Shown: positions 39,710 to 48,904, counted from the first letter of the stretch. The stretch: DNA of 64,000 nucleotides from Kribbella aluminosa (GCF_017876295.1 NZ_JAGINT010000002.1:4278001-4342000), one strand, 5' to 3'. A program made the numbers and translations. Notes: generated from the sequence alone by a model not told the origin.

Positions 39710-40418
39710 CCGCCCCAACCCCACCACCACCTCCGGTCCAGCCGCTGCCGGTGACCGGGAGGGCGTTGCCGGTCCGACCGCCACGTCCGGTCCAGCGGCC
39801 GCCGGTGGCCCGGTCGGCGTTCCCGGTCCCGCCACCACCTCCGGTCCAGCGACCGCCGGTGGGCCGGCCGGCGTTCCCGGTCCGACCGCCGCGTCCGGTC
39901 CTGTTGCGGGCGGCGGGACGGGTGGGGTGATCTCGGCGCGGCCGGCTATGTCCGATGATGGTGCGGTCGTGGGGGAGATTCATGCGGCGTCGTGGGGTGC
40001 GGCGTATGCGCCTCTCTTTTCCGAGGAGGTTGCGCGGGAGGGGATCGAGAGTCGGCTGGGCAGATGGCATGAACGGCTTGCGGCGGGTGACGGGCTGGTG
40101 ATGCTCGGCTTTGTCGGTGAGCGCGCGCTTGCGATGTCGTGGACCTTGCCGTCGGAGACTCGGCCCGGGTACGCGGAGATCTACAGCTTCTACACGCACC
40201 CCGACGGCTGGGGAAGTGGTGTGTCGGCCGCCCTGATGGACGCCACGCTCCGGCAGTTGGACGCCGAACGCGTCCACCTCTGGACGCTGCGTGACACCCC
40301 GCAGTCCCGCCGCTTCTACACGAAGCGCGGCTTCACCGAAACCGGCGCCACCCAGACGAGAGACTTCGGCGACGGAAACCCGCTCCCGCAGGTCGAGTAC
40401 GAACGAGCCACCGTCTGA
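39690..40418 (+). CDS. GNAT-family N-acetyltransferase with repetitive N-terminal extension
   Basis: A 242-residue protein. Residues 1-85 are low complexity: an 18-residue repeat (TSGPAAAGGPVGVPGPAT and variants) in about 3.5 copies. The acetyltransferase domain follows from about residue 88 (VISARPAMSDDGAVVGEIHAASWGAAY), with YAEIYSFYTHPDGWGSGVSAALMD as the acetyl-CoA site and LWTLRDTPQSRRFYTKRGFTETG as motif B. I favour the TTG at 39690, since GGAGG lies 6 bases upstream, within the HEAT gene. If not, translation could begin at a GTG or ATG near the domain start. The extension would then be untranslated. Confidence 0.75.
   Translation: MTDPSTNRPNPTTTSGPAAAGDREGVAGPTATSGPAAAGGPVGVPGPATTSGPATAGGPAGVPGPTAASGPVAGGGTGGVISARPAMSDDGAVVGEIHAASWGAAYAPLFSEEVAREGIESRLGRWHERLAAGDGLVMLGFVGERALAMSWTLPSETRPGYAEIYSFYTHPDGWGSGVSAALMDATLRQLDAERVHLWTLRDTPQSRRFYTKRGFTETGATQTRDFGDGNPLPQVEYERATV
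39729..39917 (+). repeat. 54-bp tandem repeat (3.5 copies)
   Basis: Full copies at 39729-39782, 39783-39836 and 39837-39890, with a partial one to 39917. Each begins with a TCCGGTCC word. The period is a multiple of three, in frame with the acetyltransferase. Confidence 0.88.
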
Positions 40419-40576
40419 CCGCTCCCCGCGGCGAGCGAGCAGAAGCTGGTGCCTTGCACAGGAACTGGTGTGTTCGCACAGGCTATTTCGTGTGCAGCGC
40501 CCCCAGTAGGTGTTCAAGCCCCCGGTTCACGGCGCGGGCGGCTTGCACGCCAGTCAGCCGCGAGTCGGCTGGCCGG

Positions 40577-40993
40577 TCAGTCACCAAGCGCAGCGCGTAG
40601 CTTCCCGGCGTACTCCTCGGCCTCGGCCGTGTCGGCGTACTTCGTCCGCGGCCAGAAGAAGCCACGCAACCCGTCGCCCTTGGTGCGCGGTACGACGTGC
40701 ACGTGCAGATGCGGCACCGACTGCGACACAACGTTGTTCACGGCAACGAACGACCCCTGCGCGTCGAACGCGGTCCGGACCGCGGCGGCCACCGAGCGAG
40801 CAGCCCCGAACAGCGGCACCATCACCTCGTCGGACATCTCGACCATCGTCGGCACATGAGCGCGCGGCACGATCAGGGTGTGGCCCTTGAACACCGGCCG
40901 GATGTCCAGGAACCCGACGACGTCCGCCGTGTCCAGGACGAGCTGCGCCGGCGTCGTACCGGCGATGATGGAACAGAAGAGACAGTCGGCCAT
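40577..40993 (-). CDS. HIT-family hydrolase
   Basis: A 138-residue histidine-triad protein, a small nucleotidyl hydrolase acting on nucleoside phosphates or AMP-amides. The triad is HLHVHVV at His95, His97 and His99, preceded by the family's N-terminal CLFCSIIAGTTPA (a CxxC that can bind zinc with other ligands), FLDIRPVFKGHTLIVPRAHV and FVAVNNVVSQSVPHLHVHVVPR. Its start is 4 bp after the antiporter stop codon on the same strand, so they form an operon. The 157-bp gap to the convergent GNAT gene contains no clear feature. Confidence 0.93.
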   Translation of the reverse strand: MADCLFCSIIAGTTPAQLVLDTADVVGFLDIRPVFKGHTLIVPRAHVPTMVEMSDEVMVPLFGAARSVAAAVRTAFDAQGSFVAVNNVVSQSVPHLHVHVVPRTKGDGLRGFFWPRTKYADTAEAEEYAGKLRAALGD

Positions 40994-40997
40994 GCCG

Positions 40998-42911
40998 TCA
41001 ACCTAGCTTCTCGTCCACGAAGCACCAGCGCCAGGTTTCGCCCGGTTCGAAGCTGCGCATCACCGGGTGCGTGGTCGAGTCGTGGTGCTTGCTGGCGTGC
41101 TTCATCACCGACGAGTCGCAGCACCCGACGTGCCCGCAGCCGAGACACAGCCGCAGGTGTACCCACGAACCGCCGGTCGCCAGGCACTCCTCGCAACCGT
41201 CCGGCGTGTTCGGCGTGACCACCAGCGGCGCCTCCTCGAGGTGCGAACACGCCCCGCCCGGCGGCACCTTCGGCCGCAGGTCCTCGGAGCGCCCGCCGAC
41301 GTCGTCGTCCTCGTCGCGGTCCAGGATCGACTCCTCGATGTCCAGCGCGCTCTGCGCCCGCTGCAGCACCTCGTCCGCGACCAGCCCGGCGTCACGGACC
41401 TTGAGGATGTGCGAACGTTCGGCCCCGAGCATCGCGATCCGCAGCCGCCGGTACGCCTCGCTCGGCGTCTCGTACTCACTCTCCGGCCGCCCGAGCCGCT
41501 CCCAGGCCGCCTGCGCCCGGGCCTCACCACGCTGGCGCAGTACGTCGAGAACGGCCGGCGGATCGGACGGCTGCGTGAGTTCGTCGAGCTTGGCGATCGC
41601 GGCGCGGTGAGCTCCCTGCAGTACGGCGGCCTCCTGCAGCGCGTCCTCCGCCGGGTCCGGGCCGGGCAGCCGCAACCGGCGTACCAGCCAGGGGAGGGTC
41701 GAGCCCTGGACGAGCAGCGTGCCCGCGGTGACGGCGAGCGCGATGAACACGAGCACCTCGCGGTGCGGCGTCGAAGGCGGCAGCGTGAAGACGGCCGCCA
41801 GCGTGACCACGCCGCGCATCCCGGCCCAGGACACCACGATCAGCGCGCGCCGGGACACCGGCCCGGGACGCGACGGCCCGAGGTACCGGCGGGACAGTAG
41901 CGTCGTCGGGATCACCCAGATCGGCCGCAGCAGCACGACCGCAAGGAACACCGCGACGGTCGTGGTCGCGATCAGCCAGGTCGGCAACGGGCTCGCCGTC
42001 AGGTCGTCGAGGATCCACCGGGTCTGCAGACCGATCAGCAGGAAGACCGTGTTCTCCAGCAGGAACTGGAACGTGCGCCAGTTGGTCCGCTCCGACATCC
42101 GCGACTTGGCCGACTGGATGATCGGCGCCTTGTGACCGAGCAGCAGCCCGGTGACGACGACGGCCAGTACGCCGGACGCGTGCACGTAGTGGTTCTCGGC
42201 GGCGATGTAGGCGACGAACGGCGCGGTCAGACTGAGCGTGGTGTCCAGCACCGGATCGGCGAACCGGCGGCGGATCTTCGCCAGTACGAACGTGACGACG
42301 ATGCCGACGAGTACGCCGCCACCGGCCGCGCGCAGGAAGTCCAGCCCGACGTGCAGCACGGTCGGGGCGACCACGGCGGCCGTGATCGCCGTCCGCAGGC
42401 AGACCAGCGCGGTCGCGTCGTTCAGCAGGCTCTCGCCCTCGAGGATCGTGACGATCCGGCGCGGCAGGCCGACGCGTTTGGCGATCGCGGTGGCGGCGAC
42501 CGCGTCCGGCGGCGCGACCACCGCGCCGATCGCGAACGCGGCCCAGAACGGCAGCGGCTGCTGACCGATCGAGGCCGCGACCCGGCCGAGCAGCCACCAG
42601 GTGACGACGCCGACGCCGAGCGCGGTGAACGCGACCAGGCCGACCGACAGCAGCCCGATCGACCGCCGGTGCTTGGAGAAGTCGACCAGGCTGGTCTTGA
42701 TCGCCGCGGAGTACAGCAGCGGCGGCAGGAAGCCGACCAGGACGACCTCGGGCTGGAGCTCGACGCGCGGGATGAACGGAAGGTACGACGCCGCGATCCC
42801 GACGACCACCAGCAGCAGGGGAGCCGAGATGCCGATCCGTCGCGCCAGCGCGGCGCCGGCCGCGACGACGGCGACGAGGGCCACGACCTCGATCGCGATA
42901 TGCACGGGCAC
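40998..42911 (-). CDS. Na+/H+ antiporter (CPA1/NhaP type) fused to a UBP-type zinc finger
   Basis: A 637-residue fusion. Residues 1-415 form about 12-13 helices of CPA1 antiporter type (LLVVVGIAASYLP, FLPPLLYSAAIKTSL, VAPPDAVAATAIAKRVGLPRRIVTILEGESLLNDATALV with the NDAT catalytic Asp, and WAGMRGVVTLAAVFTLP). A cytosolic helical region follows (about 420-545). The last 90 residues are a zf-UBP domain: CSHLEEAPLVV, CEECLATGGSWVHLRLCLGCGHVGCC, HASKHHDSTTHPVMRSF, with the Cys/His pattern of the ubiquitin-binding finger found in eukaryotic deubiquitinases and HDAC6. Start is GTG at 42911. Its role in the cell is likely sodium or pH homeostasis; what the finger binds is unknown. Confidence 0.9.
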   Translation of the reverse strand: MPVHIAIEVVALVAVVAAGAALARRIGISAPLLLVVVGIAASYLPFIPRVELQPEVVLVGFLPPLLYSAAIKTSLVDFSKHRRSIGLLSVGLVAFTALGVGVVTWWLLGRVAASIGQQPLPFWAAFAIGAVVAPPDAVAATAIAKRVGLPRRIVTILEGESLLNDATALVCLRTAITAAVVAPTVLHVGLDFLRAAGGGVLVGIVVTFVLAKIRRRFADPVLDTTLSLTAPFVAYIAAENHYVHASGVLAVVVTGLLLGHKAPIIQSAKSRMSERTNWRTFQFLLENTVFLLIGLQTRWILDDLTASPLPTWLIATTTVAVFLAVVLLRPIWVIPTTLLSRRYLGPSRPGPVSRRALIVVSWAGMRGVVTLAAVFTLPPSTPHREVLVFIALAVTAGTLLVQGSTLPWLVRRLRLPGPDPAEDALQEAAVLQGAHRAAIAKLDELTQPSDPPAVLDVLRQRGEARAQAAWERLGRPESEYETPSEAYRRLRIAMLGAERSHILKVRDAGLVADEVLQRAQSALDIEESILDRDEDDDVGGRSEDLRPKVPPGGACSHLEEAPLVVTPNTPDGCEECLATGGSWVHLRLCLGCGHVGCCDSSVMKHASKHHDSTTHPVMRSFEPGETWRWCFVDEKLG

Positions 42912-43037
42912 AGTGTCGCAGCGGGGGCGCGGTTTCCGGCTATCGGTTCGCCGAAGGCTGAGTGCGGGATCTGGTCATCGTGCGGCAGGTCCTCTAGCGT
43001 GTGCGAAGCGGGATCCGTTGATCACTGGGAGTGACTG

Positions 43038-44552
43038 ATGATGCGTCGTCGCGTGCTTGCCCTGGTCGGTGTGGTCGCTCTGTTGCTGTCGCCGGTGGTC
43101 CCGGCCCGGGCAGCTGACCCAGCCGTGACCAACGGATGCGTCGAGTCGGTGCCGGAGCCCGGGACGACGACGCCCGTGAAGATCTGTTACACGCTCTTCA
43201 AGCCGGCCACAGCGACGACGCAGCACACCGTGCCGCTGATCTTCCACAGCCACGGCTGGGGCGGCAGCCGTACGACGGACCCGGCCGCGTTCAAGGCGTG
43301 GCTGGACGCCGGGTTCGGCGTACTGAGCTTCGACCAGCGGAGCTTCGGGCAGAGCACCGGCGTCGCGCACGTGATGAACCCGGACTACGAAGGCCGCGAC
43401 GTGGTCAAGCTCGTCGACCTGGTCGCGGGCCTGGACTGGGTGACGAAGCAACGGCCCGGCGATCCACTGATCGGCGCGATCGGCGGCTCGTACGGCGGCG
43501 GGTACCAGTTCGCCGGGGCCTTCACCGAGCTGCGGGACCGCGGCGCGACCCGGTTCGACGCGCTGGCGCCGGAGATCACCTGGTGGGACCTCAAGCAGAG
43601 CCTGGCGCCGCAGGAGGCGGCCCGGACGATGTGGCTGTCGATCCTGTTCGCGGGCGGCGGGACCCACCTGCCGCCGGCCGTGTCGAAGGCGTTCGTCGCG
43701 CTGATCGCGACCGGAGGGTGGCCGAGCGGGCAGGCGGGGCGGGACCTCACAGCGTTCTTCGCGCACAACGGTCCGGCGTGGCACGTGTCGCAGGGGCGCA
43801 AGCTCGACATCCCGGTGCTGTTCGGCCAGGGGATCTCCGACAACCTGTTCAACCTCAACCAGGGCCTGACGAACTTCGACCACGCGCTGACGGCGCGGGC
43901 CCGGGCGCGGTCGATCTTCGTCGGGTACAACGGCGGTCACACGCTGCCGGCCGTCGTACCGCCGGGGTACGCGACGCCCGGTGACCCGTGCTCGATCGCG
44001 CTCGGCTCGCCGAACTTCTCCAGCCTCTCGATCCGCTTCATGGAGGAGAAGCTGCTGCACAAGTCGGAAGGCCTGAGCGGGTTCGGTACGTACCACCTGT
44101 CCACCGCCGTCGGTCGTTGCCTCACGCAACGGAGCCTGACGCCGAACAAGCGCTACCCGCTCGGCAAGATCGTCGTACCGACCGGCGCCGGGCTACCGGT
44201 CAACCTGCCGATCGCGAAGGGCCCGATCACGATCGCCGGTACGCCGACCGTGACCGCGAACGTCTACACGATCATCCCGCAGTCGGCGGCGTACTTCGCG
44301 CTGAGCGTCGGCACGAACCCGCTCACCGCGAGGGTCGTCCAGAACAACACGATGCCCCTGCGGGAACAACGCGCGGCGCACGGCGTCCGGCGTACGTTCG
44401 AGCTCCCCGCGATCGCCGTCGACGTCCCCAAGGGCCAGAACCTCTACCTGACCGTGGCGCCGGTCGCCGACATGTACGCCGGCCAGCGCGGCCCGCTCCC
44501 GGGCCTGATGCTGCTCAAGAACGGCACACTGAGCGTGCACCAGGTGCGCTAG
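43038..44552 (+). CDS. secreted alpha/beta hydrolase, X-Pro dipeptidyl-peptidase/CocE-like
   Basis: A 504-residue exported hydrolase. Signal peptide: MMRRR, hydrophobic core VLALVGVVALLLSPVV, then ARAADP with cleavage after ARA near residue 25. The catalytic fold shows the oxyanion SHGWGGSRT, the nucleophile elbow GGSYGGGYQ, an acid candidate in LFGQGISDNLF and the His in VGYNGGHTLP. A C-terminal beta-sandwich (about 370-500) is as in the S15/CocE family. Two ATGs (43038 and 43041) are possible. Its TAG stop overlaps the reverse-strand stop of the DUF402 gene in a shared CTAG. Confidence 0.85.
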   Translation: MMRRRVLALVGVVALLLSPVVPARAADPAVTNGCVESVPEPGTTTPVKICYTLFKPATATTQHTVPLIFHSHGWGGSRTTDPAAFKAWLDAGFGVLSFDQRSFGQSTGVAHVMNPDYEGRDVVKLVDLVAGLDWVTKQRPGDPLIGAIGGSYGGGYQFAGAFTELRDRGATRFDALAPEITWWDLKQSLAPQEAARTMWLSILFAGGGTHLPPAVSKAFVALIATGGWPSGQAGRDLTAFFAHNGPAWHVSQGRKLDIPVLFGQGISDNLFNLNQGLTNFDHALTARARARSIFVGYNGGHTLPAVVPPGYATPGDPCSIALGSPNFSSLSIRFMEEKLLHKSEGLSGFGTYHLSTAVGRCLTQRSLTPNKRYPLGKIVVPTGAGLPVNLPIAKGPITIAGTPTVTANVYTIIPQSAAYFALSVGTNPLTARVVQNNTMPLREQRAAHGVRRTFELPAIAVDVPKGQNLYLTVAPVADMYAGQRGPLPGLMLLKNGTLSVHQVR

Positions 44553-45043
44553 CGGATCTTGTCGAGGTGCGTCTTGTAGACGGTCAGGAACGGCTCCTCG
44601 GTGGCGACGGCCTGGACGAGCCAGTCGCAGGTCTGCTGCGCGGTGGCGATCACGTCCGGCGGGTACGAGTACTGCACCTGGTGCTCGGCGAACTCGTCCT
44701 CGTCGTCGACGAAGACGGTGCCGTCGCGGCGCTTGATCACGTCCAGGTCGAGGTCGATCATCGTCACCACGTCGTCCGAGAACTCGACCGGTGTCGTGAT
44801 GTCGGCGTAGATCTCGGTGTGCCGCGGCGCGTCGTTGAAGATCGCGGTGAACCACTTGTCCCGCGGGAACAGCTGCACATGCGCCTGCTCCTGCGTCACC
44901 TCGGGCTCGGACCCGCGCTGCGACACCGACCCGGCCGGCGCCCCCAGCCACACCCCGTACTCGTCCTCACCGAGAAACCGCATCCACTGATGCCAATGCA
45001 GCTTCTCGTCGTACTTGCGGTACACCACCCGGACATCACGCAT
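44549..45043 (-). CDS. DUF402 family protein (nucleoside-phosphatase/FomD-like), copy 1
   Basis: A 164-residue protein of the DUF402 group, related to FomD and to the Ntdp nucleoside di-/triphosphatases. Marks: RVVYRKYDEKLHWH near the start, VQLFPRDKWFTAIFNDAP, EIYADITTPVEFSDDVVTMIDLDLDVIKRRDG, FVDDEDEFAEHQVQYSYPPDVI, which supplies the acidic metal ligands. I use the ATG at 45043; an in-frame TTG 9 bases earlier exists. It lies 18 bp behind its paralogue and probably shares its transcript. Confidence 0.87.
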   Translation of the reverse strand: MRDVRVVYRKYDEKLHWHQWMRFLGEDEYGVWLGAPAGSVSQRGSEPEVTQEQAHVQLFPRDKWFTAIFNDAPRHTEIYADITTPVEFSDDVVTMIDLDLDVIKRRDGTVFVDDEDEFAEHQVQYSYPPDVIATAQQTCDWLVQAVATEEPFLTVYKTHLDKIR

Positions 45044-45061
45044 GAGCGTCAACCTACCGGC

Positions 45062-45568
45062 TCAGGGCGTCAGCGAGCGGATCTGCTCCAGGTACGGCTT
45101 GTAGGCGGTCGTGAAGGGCTCGGCGGTGGTGATGGTGGCGGCCAGGTGGTCGCAGACGGCGCGGGCGGTGGCGATCACCTGGGGCGGGTAGTTGTAGCGG
45201 ATCTGGTGTTCGTGGAACTCGTCCTCGTCCATGACGTGCACGGTGCCGTCGCGGAGCAGGCGGATGTCGAGGTCGAGGTCGACCGCGGTGACCGAGTCGA
45301 CGCCGAACTCCGGCGGCATCGTGATGTCGCAGTAGATCGCCGTCTGGTGCGGTACGTCGTTGAACAGCGCGCTCCACCACTGCCCGCGCGGGAACAGCCG
45401 GACGCGGTGGTGGTCGATGGACTTCCAGCTGCCGTCGGCGCGCTGGCCCTGGCTGCCCGGGAGCGAGCCGACCCACAGCCCGTGCTCGTCCTCGCCGAGC
45501 CGGATCGCCTCGACCAGGCGGTGCGGCTGCCCGTCGTACTTCCGGAACAACGTCCTCACCATCTCCAC
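45062..45568 (-). CDS. DUF402 family protein, copy 2
   Basis: A 168-residue paralogue of the following gene with the same layout: TLFRKYDGQPH, VRLFPRGQWWSALFNDVP, AIYCDITMPPEFGVDSVTAVDLDLDIRLLRDG, VMDEDEFHEHQIRYNYPPQVI. The start is GTG at 45568 or the ATG at 45562; the paralogue's register fits the ATG slightly better. The two genes arose by tandem duplication and retain all acidic residues, so both are probably active. Substrate not known. Confidence 0.87.
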   Translation of the reverse strand: MEMVRTLFRKYDGQPHRLVEAIRLGEDEHGLWVGSLPGSQGQRADGSWKSIDHHRVRLFPRGQWWSALFNDVPHQTAIYCDITMPPEFGVDSVTAVDLDLDIRLLRDGTVHVMDEDEFHEHQIRYNYPPQVIATARAVCDHLAATITTAEPFTTAYKPYLEQIRSLTP

Positions 45569-45670
45569 CTGATCACCCTAAGTGAGACGCAGCACACCTT
45601 CGAACCAGCCACACCTGGCCGGCGTCCTGGAATGTGAGAGCATTCGAGGACTACCTGCGGGAGGAGCTCG

Positions 45671-47557
45671 ATGCGCGTGCTGGAGACGGTGGAGGGTCCG
45701 GAAGACCTCAAGAAGCTGACGGATCAGCAGCTGACCGATCTGGCGACCGAGATCCGCGACGTGCTGGTCGAGACCGTGACCCGCACCGGCGGCCACCTCG
45801 GCCCGAACCTCGGCATGGTCGAGATCACACTGGCCATGCACCGGGTCTTCGACTCCCCTCGGGACCGGCTGGTGTTCGACATCGGCCACCAGGCGTACGT
45901 GCACAAGCTGGTCACCGGCCGCGCGAAGGACTTCGGCACGCTCCGTCAGCAGGGCGGCCTGTCCGGGTACCCGAGCCAGGCAGAGTCCGAGCACGACATC
46001 GTCGAGAACTGCCACGCCTCGACCGCTCTGTCGTACGCCGACGGCCTCGCGAAGGCGTACCGGCTGCGCGGTGAGGACCGGCACGTCGTCGCGGTGATCG
46101 GCGACGGCGCGCTGACCGGCGGCATGGCCTGGGAGGCGCTGAACAACATCGCCGCCGCCAAGGACCTGAACCTGGTCATCATCGTGAACGACAACGGCCG
46201 CTCGTACAGCCCGACCGTCGGCGGCCTCGCGACCCACCTGACCAGCCTGCGCACCAACCCGCGGTACGAGAAGATCCTCGACCTGATCAAGAAGAACCTC
46301 GGCCGGACGCCGTACGTCGGCCCGCCGATGTACGAGGTGCTGCACGGCGTCAAGAAGGGCCTGAAGGACATGCTCGCCCCGCAGGGCATGTTCGAGGACC
46401 TCGGCCTGAAGTACGTCGGCCCGGTGGACGGCCACGACCGGCAGGCGCTCGAGGACGCGCTGCGGAACGCGAAGTCCTTCGGCGGCCCGGTGATCGTGCA
46501 CGCGGTCACCAAGAAGGGCTTCGGCTACCCGCCCGCCGAGCAGGACGAGGAGGACAACCTGCACCAGGTCCGCCCGGCGAACAAGCCGCGCGGCTGGACC
46601 GACGTGTTCTCCGACGAGCTGGTGAAGATCGGCCACCGGCGCCCCGACGTGGTCGCGATCACCGCGGCGATGCTGCACCCGACGGGTCTCGCGCCGTTCG
46701 CCGACGAGTTCCCGGGCCGGACCTTCGACGTCGGTATCGCCGAGCAGCACGCGGTGACGAGCGCCGCCGGACTCGCCCTGGGTGGGCTGCATCCGGTCGT
46801 CGCGCTCTACTCGACGTTCGTGAACCGGGCCTTCGACCAGGTGATGATGGACGTCGCGCTGCACAAGTGCGGCGTCACGTTCGTCATCGACCGTGCGGGC
46901 GTCACCGGCGACGACGGCCCCACCCACAACGGCGTGTACGACATGTCGCTGCTGCAACTCGTCCCGGGCCTGCGGCTCGCGGCGCCGCGGGACGGCAAGC
47001 GCGTGCAGGAACTGCTGAACGAGGCGATCGACGTGGACGACGCCCCGACCGCGCTGCGGTTCGCGAAGGGCGAGGTGTTCGCGGACATCGAGCAGATCGA
47101 CCGTGTCGGGTCCGTCGACGTACTGAGGCGTTCCGGCCGGGACGTCCTGCTGGTGGGGATCGGCGCGATGGCGGCGACCGCGATGGACGTCGCGCAGCGG
47201 CTCGAGGCGCACGGCTTCGGTGTCACCGTGGTCGACCCGCGCTGGGTGAAGCCGGTCGCCCCGGAGCTCGTCGAGCTGGCCGCGGACTTCAAGCTGGTGG
47301 TCACGATCGAGGACAACGGCCGGGCCGGCGGGTGCGGCGCGATGATCGCGCAGGCGCTGCGCGACGGCGGCGTCCGGACGCCGTTCCGCGACTTCGGCGT
47401 CCCGCAGGTGTTCCTCGAGCACGCCAAGCGCGCCGCCGTACTGCAGGAGATCGGCCTGACCGGGCAGGAGGTCGCTCGGGAGATCACCGAGCAGCTCACG
47501 CAGCACGTCGACGCCGCTCTCGGCGAGCCGGACCGGGCCGGCGGCCGGAAGGCTTAG
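45671..47557 (+). CDS. dxs: 1-deoxy-D-xylulose-5-phosphate synthase
   Basis: A 628-residue DXS, which condenses pyruvate and glyceraldehyde-3-phosphate using thiamine diphosphate, the first step of the MEP isoprenoid route. Marks: TGGHLGPNLGMVEITLAMH, DIGHQAYVHKLVTGR, the ThDP motif GDGALTGGMAWEALNNIAAAKDLNLVIIVNDN (about 143-175), VGPVDGHDRQALEDAL, DVGIAEQHAVTSAAGLALGG with the conserved Glu, and DRAGVTGDDGPTHNG. The C-terminal transketolase domain is complete. GGGAGGAG lies 5 bases before the ATG. M. tuberculosis dxs1 (Rv2682c) sits in the same broad block. Confidence 0.97.
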   Translation: MRVLETVEGPEDLKKLTDQQLTDLATEIRDVLVETVTRTGGHLGPNLGMVEITLAMHRVFDSPRDRLVFDIGHQAYVHKLVTGRAKDFGTLRQQGGLSGYPSQAESEHDIVENCHASTALSYADGLAKAYRLRGEDRHVVAVIGDGALTGGMAWEALNNIAAAKDLNLVIIVNDNGRSYSPTVGGLATHLTSLRTNPRYEKILDLIKKNLGRTPYVGPPMYEVLHGVKKGLKDMLAPQGMFEDLGLKYVGPVDGHDRQALEDALRNAKSFGGPVIVHAVTKKGFGYPPAEQDEEDNLHQVRPANKPRGWTDVFSDELVKIGHRRPDVVAITAAMLHPTGLAPFADEFPGRTFDVGIAEQHAVTSAAGLALGGLHPVVALYSTFVNRAFDQVMMDVALHKCGVTFVIDRAGVTGDDGPTHNGVYDMSLLQLVPGLRLAAPRDGKRVQELLNEAIDVDDAPTALRFAKGEVFADIEQIDRVGSVDVLRRSGRDVLLVGIGAMAATAMDVAQRLEAHGFGVTVVDPRWVKPVAPELVELAADFKLVVTIEDNGRAGGCGAMIAQALRDGGVRTPFRDFGVPQVFLEHAKRAAVLQEIGLTGQEVAREITEQLTQHVDAALGEPDRAGGRKA

Positions 47558-47566
47558 CCAGGCGCC

Positions 47567-48904
47567 ATGGCTGACGGGGGAGGGCGACACAGCAGGCACG
47601 CCGCCGTCCGCCGGCGATCACGCGTCTGGCCGATCCTGCTGTCGCTGGCCCTGGTCGCGGCCGCCGTCGGCGGCGGGTTGTACCTGCACCACTCGAGCCA
47701 GCACGCGGACGACGCGGTCGGCACCGGCCCGAGTACGCCGGCCGTCGACCTGGCGGCCCGGTCCGCGGCCGTCACCAAGGTGCTGCAGCGCCGTTCGCAG
47801 GCGGTGCTGACCGGGAACGAGCAGGAGTTCGTCGCGGACGTCGACCCCACGGACACCAAGCTCGTCGCCCGGCAGCGCACGCTGTTCGCGAACCTTCGCC
47901 AGTTCGGTTTCGCCAAGCTCGCCTACCAGCAGCTCGCCCAGCAGTACGACGACACGATCGCGCAGAAGTACGGTCCGTCGACGTACCTGGTCGCGGTCGC
48001 GATGGAGTACCAGCTCCGCGGCATCGACCTGGTGCCGGTGCGCGCGATGCTCGGGTACACGTTCAGCCGGCGGGCGAACGGGAGCTGGCTGCTGGTGTCC
48101 GACTCCGATCTCGACAAGCGCCTGCCGCGCGGCTCGCACGAGGAGGCCTGGGACTTCGGGCTGGTGCTGGTGAAGCGCGCGCCGCGGGTGCTCGTGGTCG
48201 TCGAGCAGGGCCAGGACGCGCTCGCGAACAGGTTCGTCACGATGTCGCAGAACGCGGTACAGGCGGTCTCGAAGAACTGGCCGGGCGGCTGGAACGGCTC
48301 GGGCGTCGTGGTCGCGCTCGACGACAAGGTGGTCCGCGGCGCCGACTACTCACAGCCGAAGAACGCCGAGGACGCCCTCGCGATGGCGACCTTCGTGTAC
48401 CGCACGCTGCCCGGCGAGGTCACCGGCGAGGGGGAGCGGGCCGACTCGTACGTCGTGGTGAACCCGAACAACCGCGGCAAGGTCGACACCCGGATCCTCG
48501 CCCACGAGTTCACCCACGTCGCGACCGCGCCGTACGGGCCGTACGCGCCGCGCTGGCTGGTCGAGGGCGCCGCGACGTACATCGAGTTCCTGAACATGCC
48601 CGGGCAGAAGGACCTGGCGATCGGCCAGTACCGGCTGGACGTCCGGACGAAGTACCTCGCGAAGGCGACGGCGCTGCCCGCGGACGCGACGTTCTTCGAC
48701 CAGGCGGTCAGCTCGTACCCGCTGTCCTGGCTGGCGCTCGACTACCTGTTCACGCGGTTCGGCGGGACCGAGGTGGGCACGCTGTACCGTGAGCTCGCCT
48801 CGCTCGGCGTCACGCAGAAGGACCGCGACCGGATCATGCTCGAACACCTCGGAATGACGGAGGCCGGACTCTTCCGTGCCCTGAAAGCAGCCGCAGCAGC
48901 ATGA
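47567..48904 (+). CDS. membrane-anchored gluzincin-like zinc peptidase, copy 1
   Basis: A 445-residue protein with a basic N-terminus, one helix (about 22-42, WPILLSLALVAAAVGGGLYL) and the rest outside the membrane. A zinc site HEFTH (HExxH, about residue 312) is followed 20 residues later by WLVEGAATYIEF, where Glu of EGAA would be the third ligand, as in gluzincins (peptidase MA family). The N-terminal half has a Trp-containing NTF2-like region. Start is ATG 47567, 9 bp after dxs. Its end overlaps its paralogue by 4 bp (ATGA). It may be a cell-surface peptidase; target not known. Confidence 0.8.
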   Translation: MADGGGRHSRHAAVRRRSRVWPILLSLALVAAAVGGGLYLHHSSQHADDAVGTGPSTPAVDLAARSAAVTKVLQRRSQAVLTGNEQEFVADVDPTDTKLVARQRTLFANLRQFGFAKLAYQQLAQQYDDTIAQKYGPSTYLVAVAMEYQLRGIDLVPVRAMLGYTFSRRANGSWLLVSDSDLDKRLPRGSHEEAWDFGLVLVKRAPRVLVVVEQGQDALANRFVTMSQNAVQAVSKNWPGGWNGSGVVVALDDKVVRGADYSQPKNAEDALAMATFVYRTLPGEVTGEGERADSYVVVNPNNRGKVDTRILAHEFTHVATAPYGPYAPRWLVEGAATYIEFLNMPGQKDLAIGQYRLDVRTKYLAKATALPADATFFDQAVSSYPLSWLALDYLFTRFGGTEVGTLYRELASLGVTQKDRDRIMLEHLGMTEAGLFRALKAAAAA

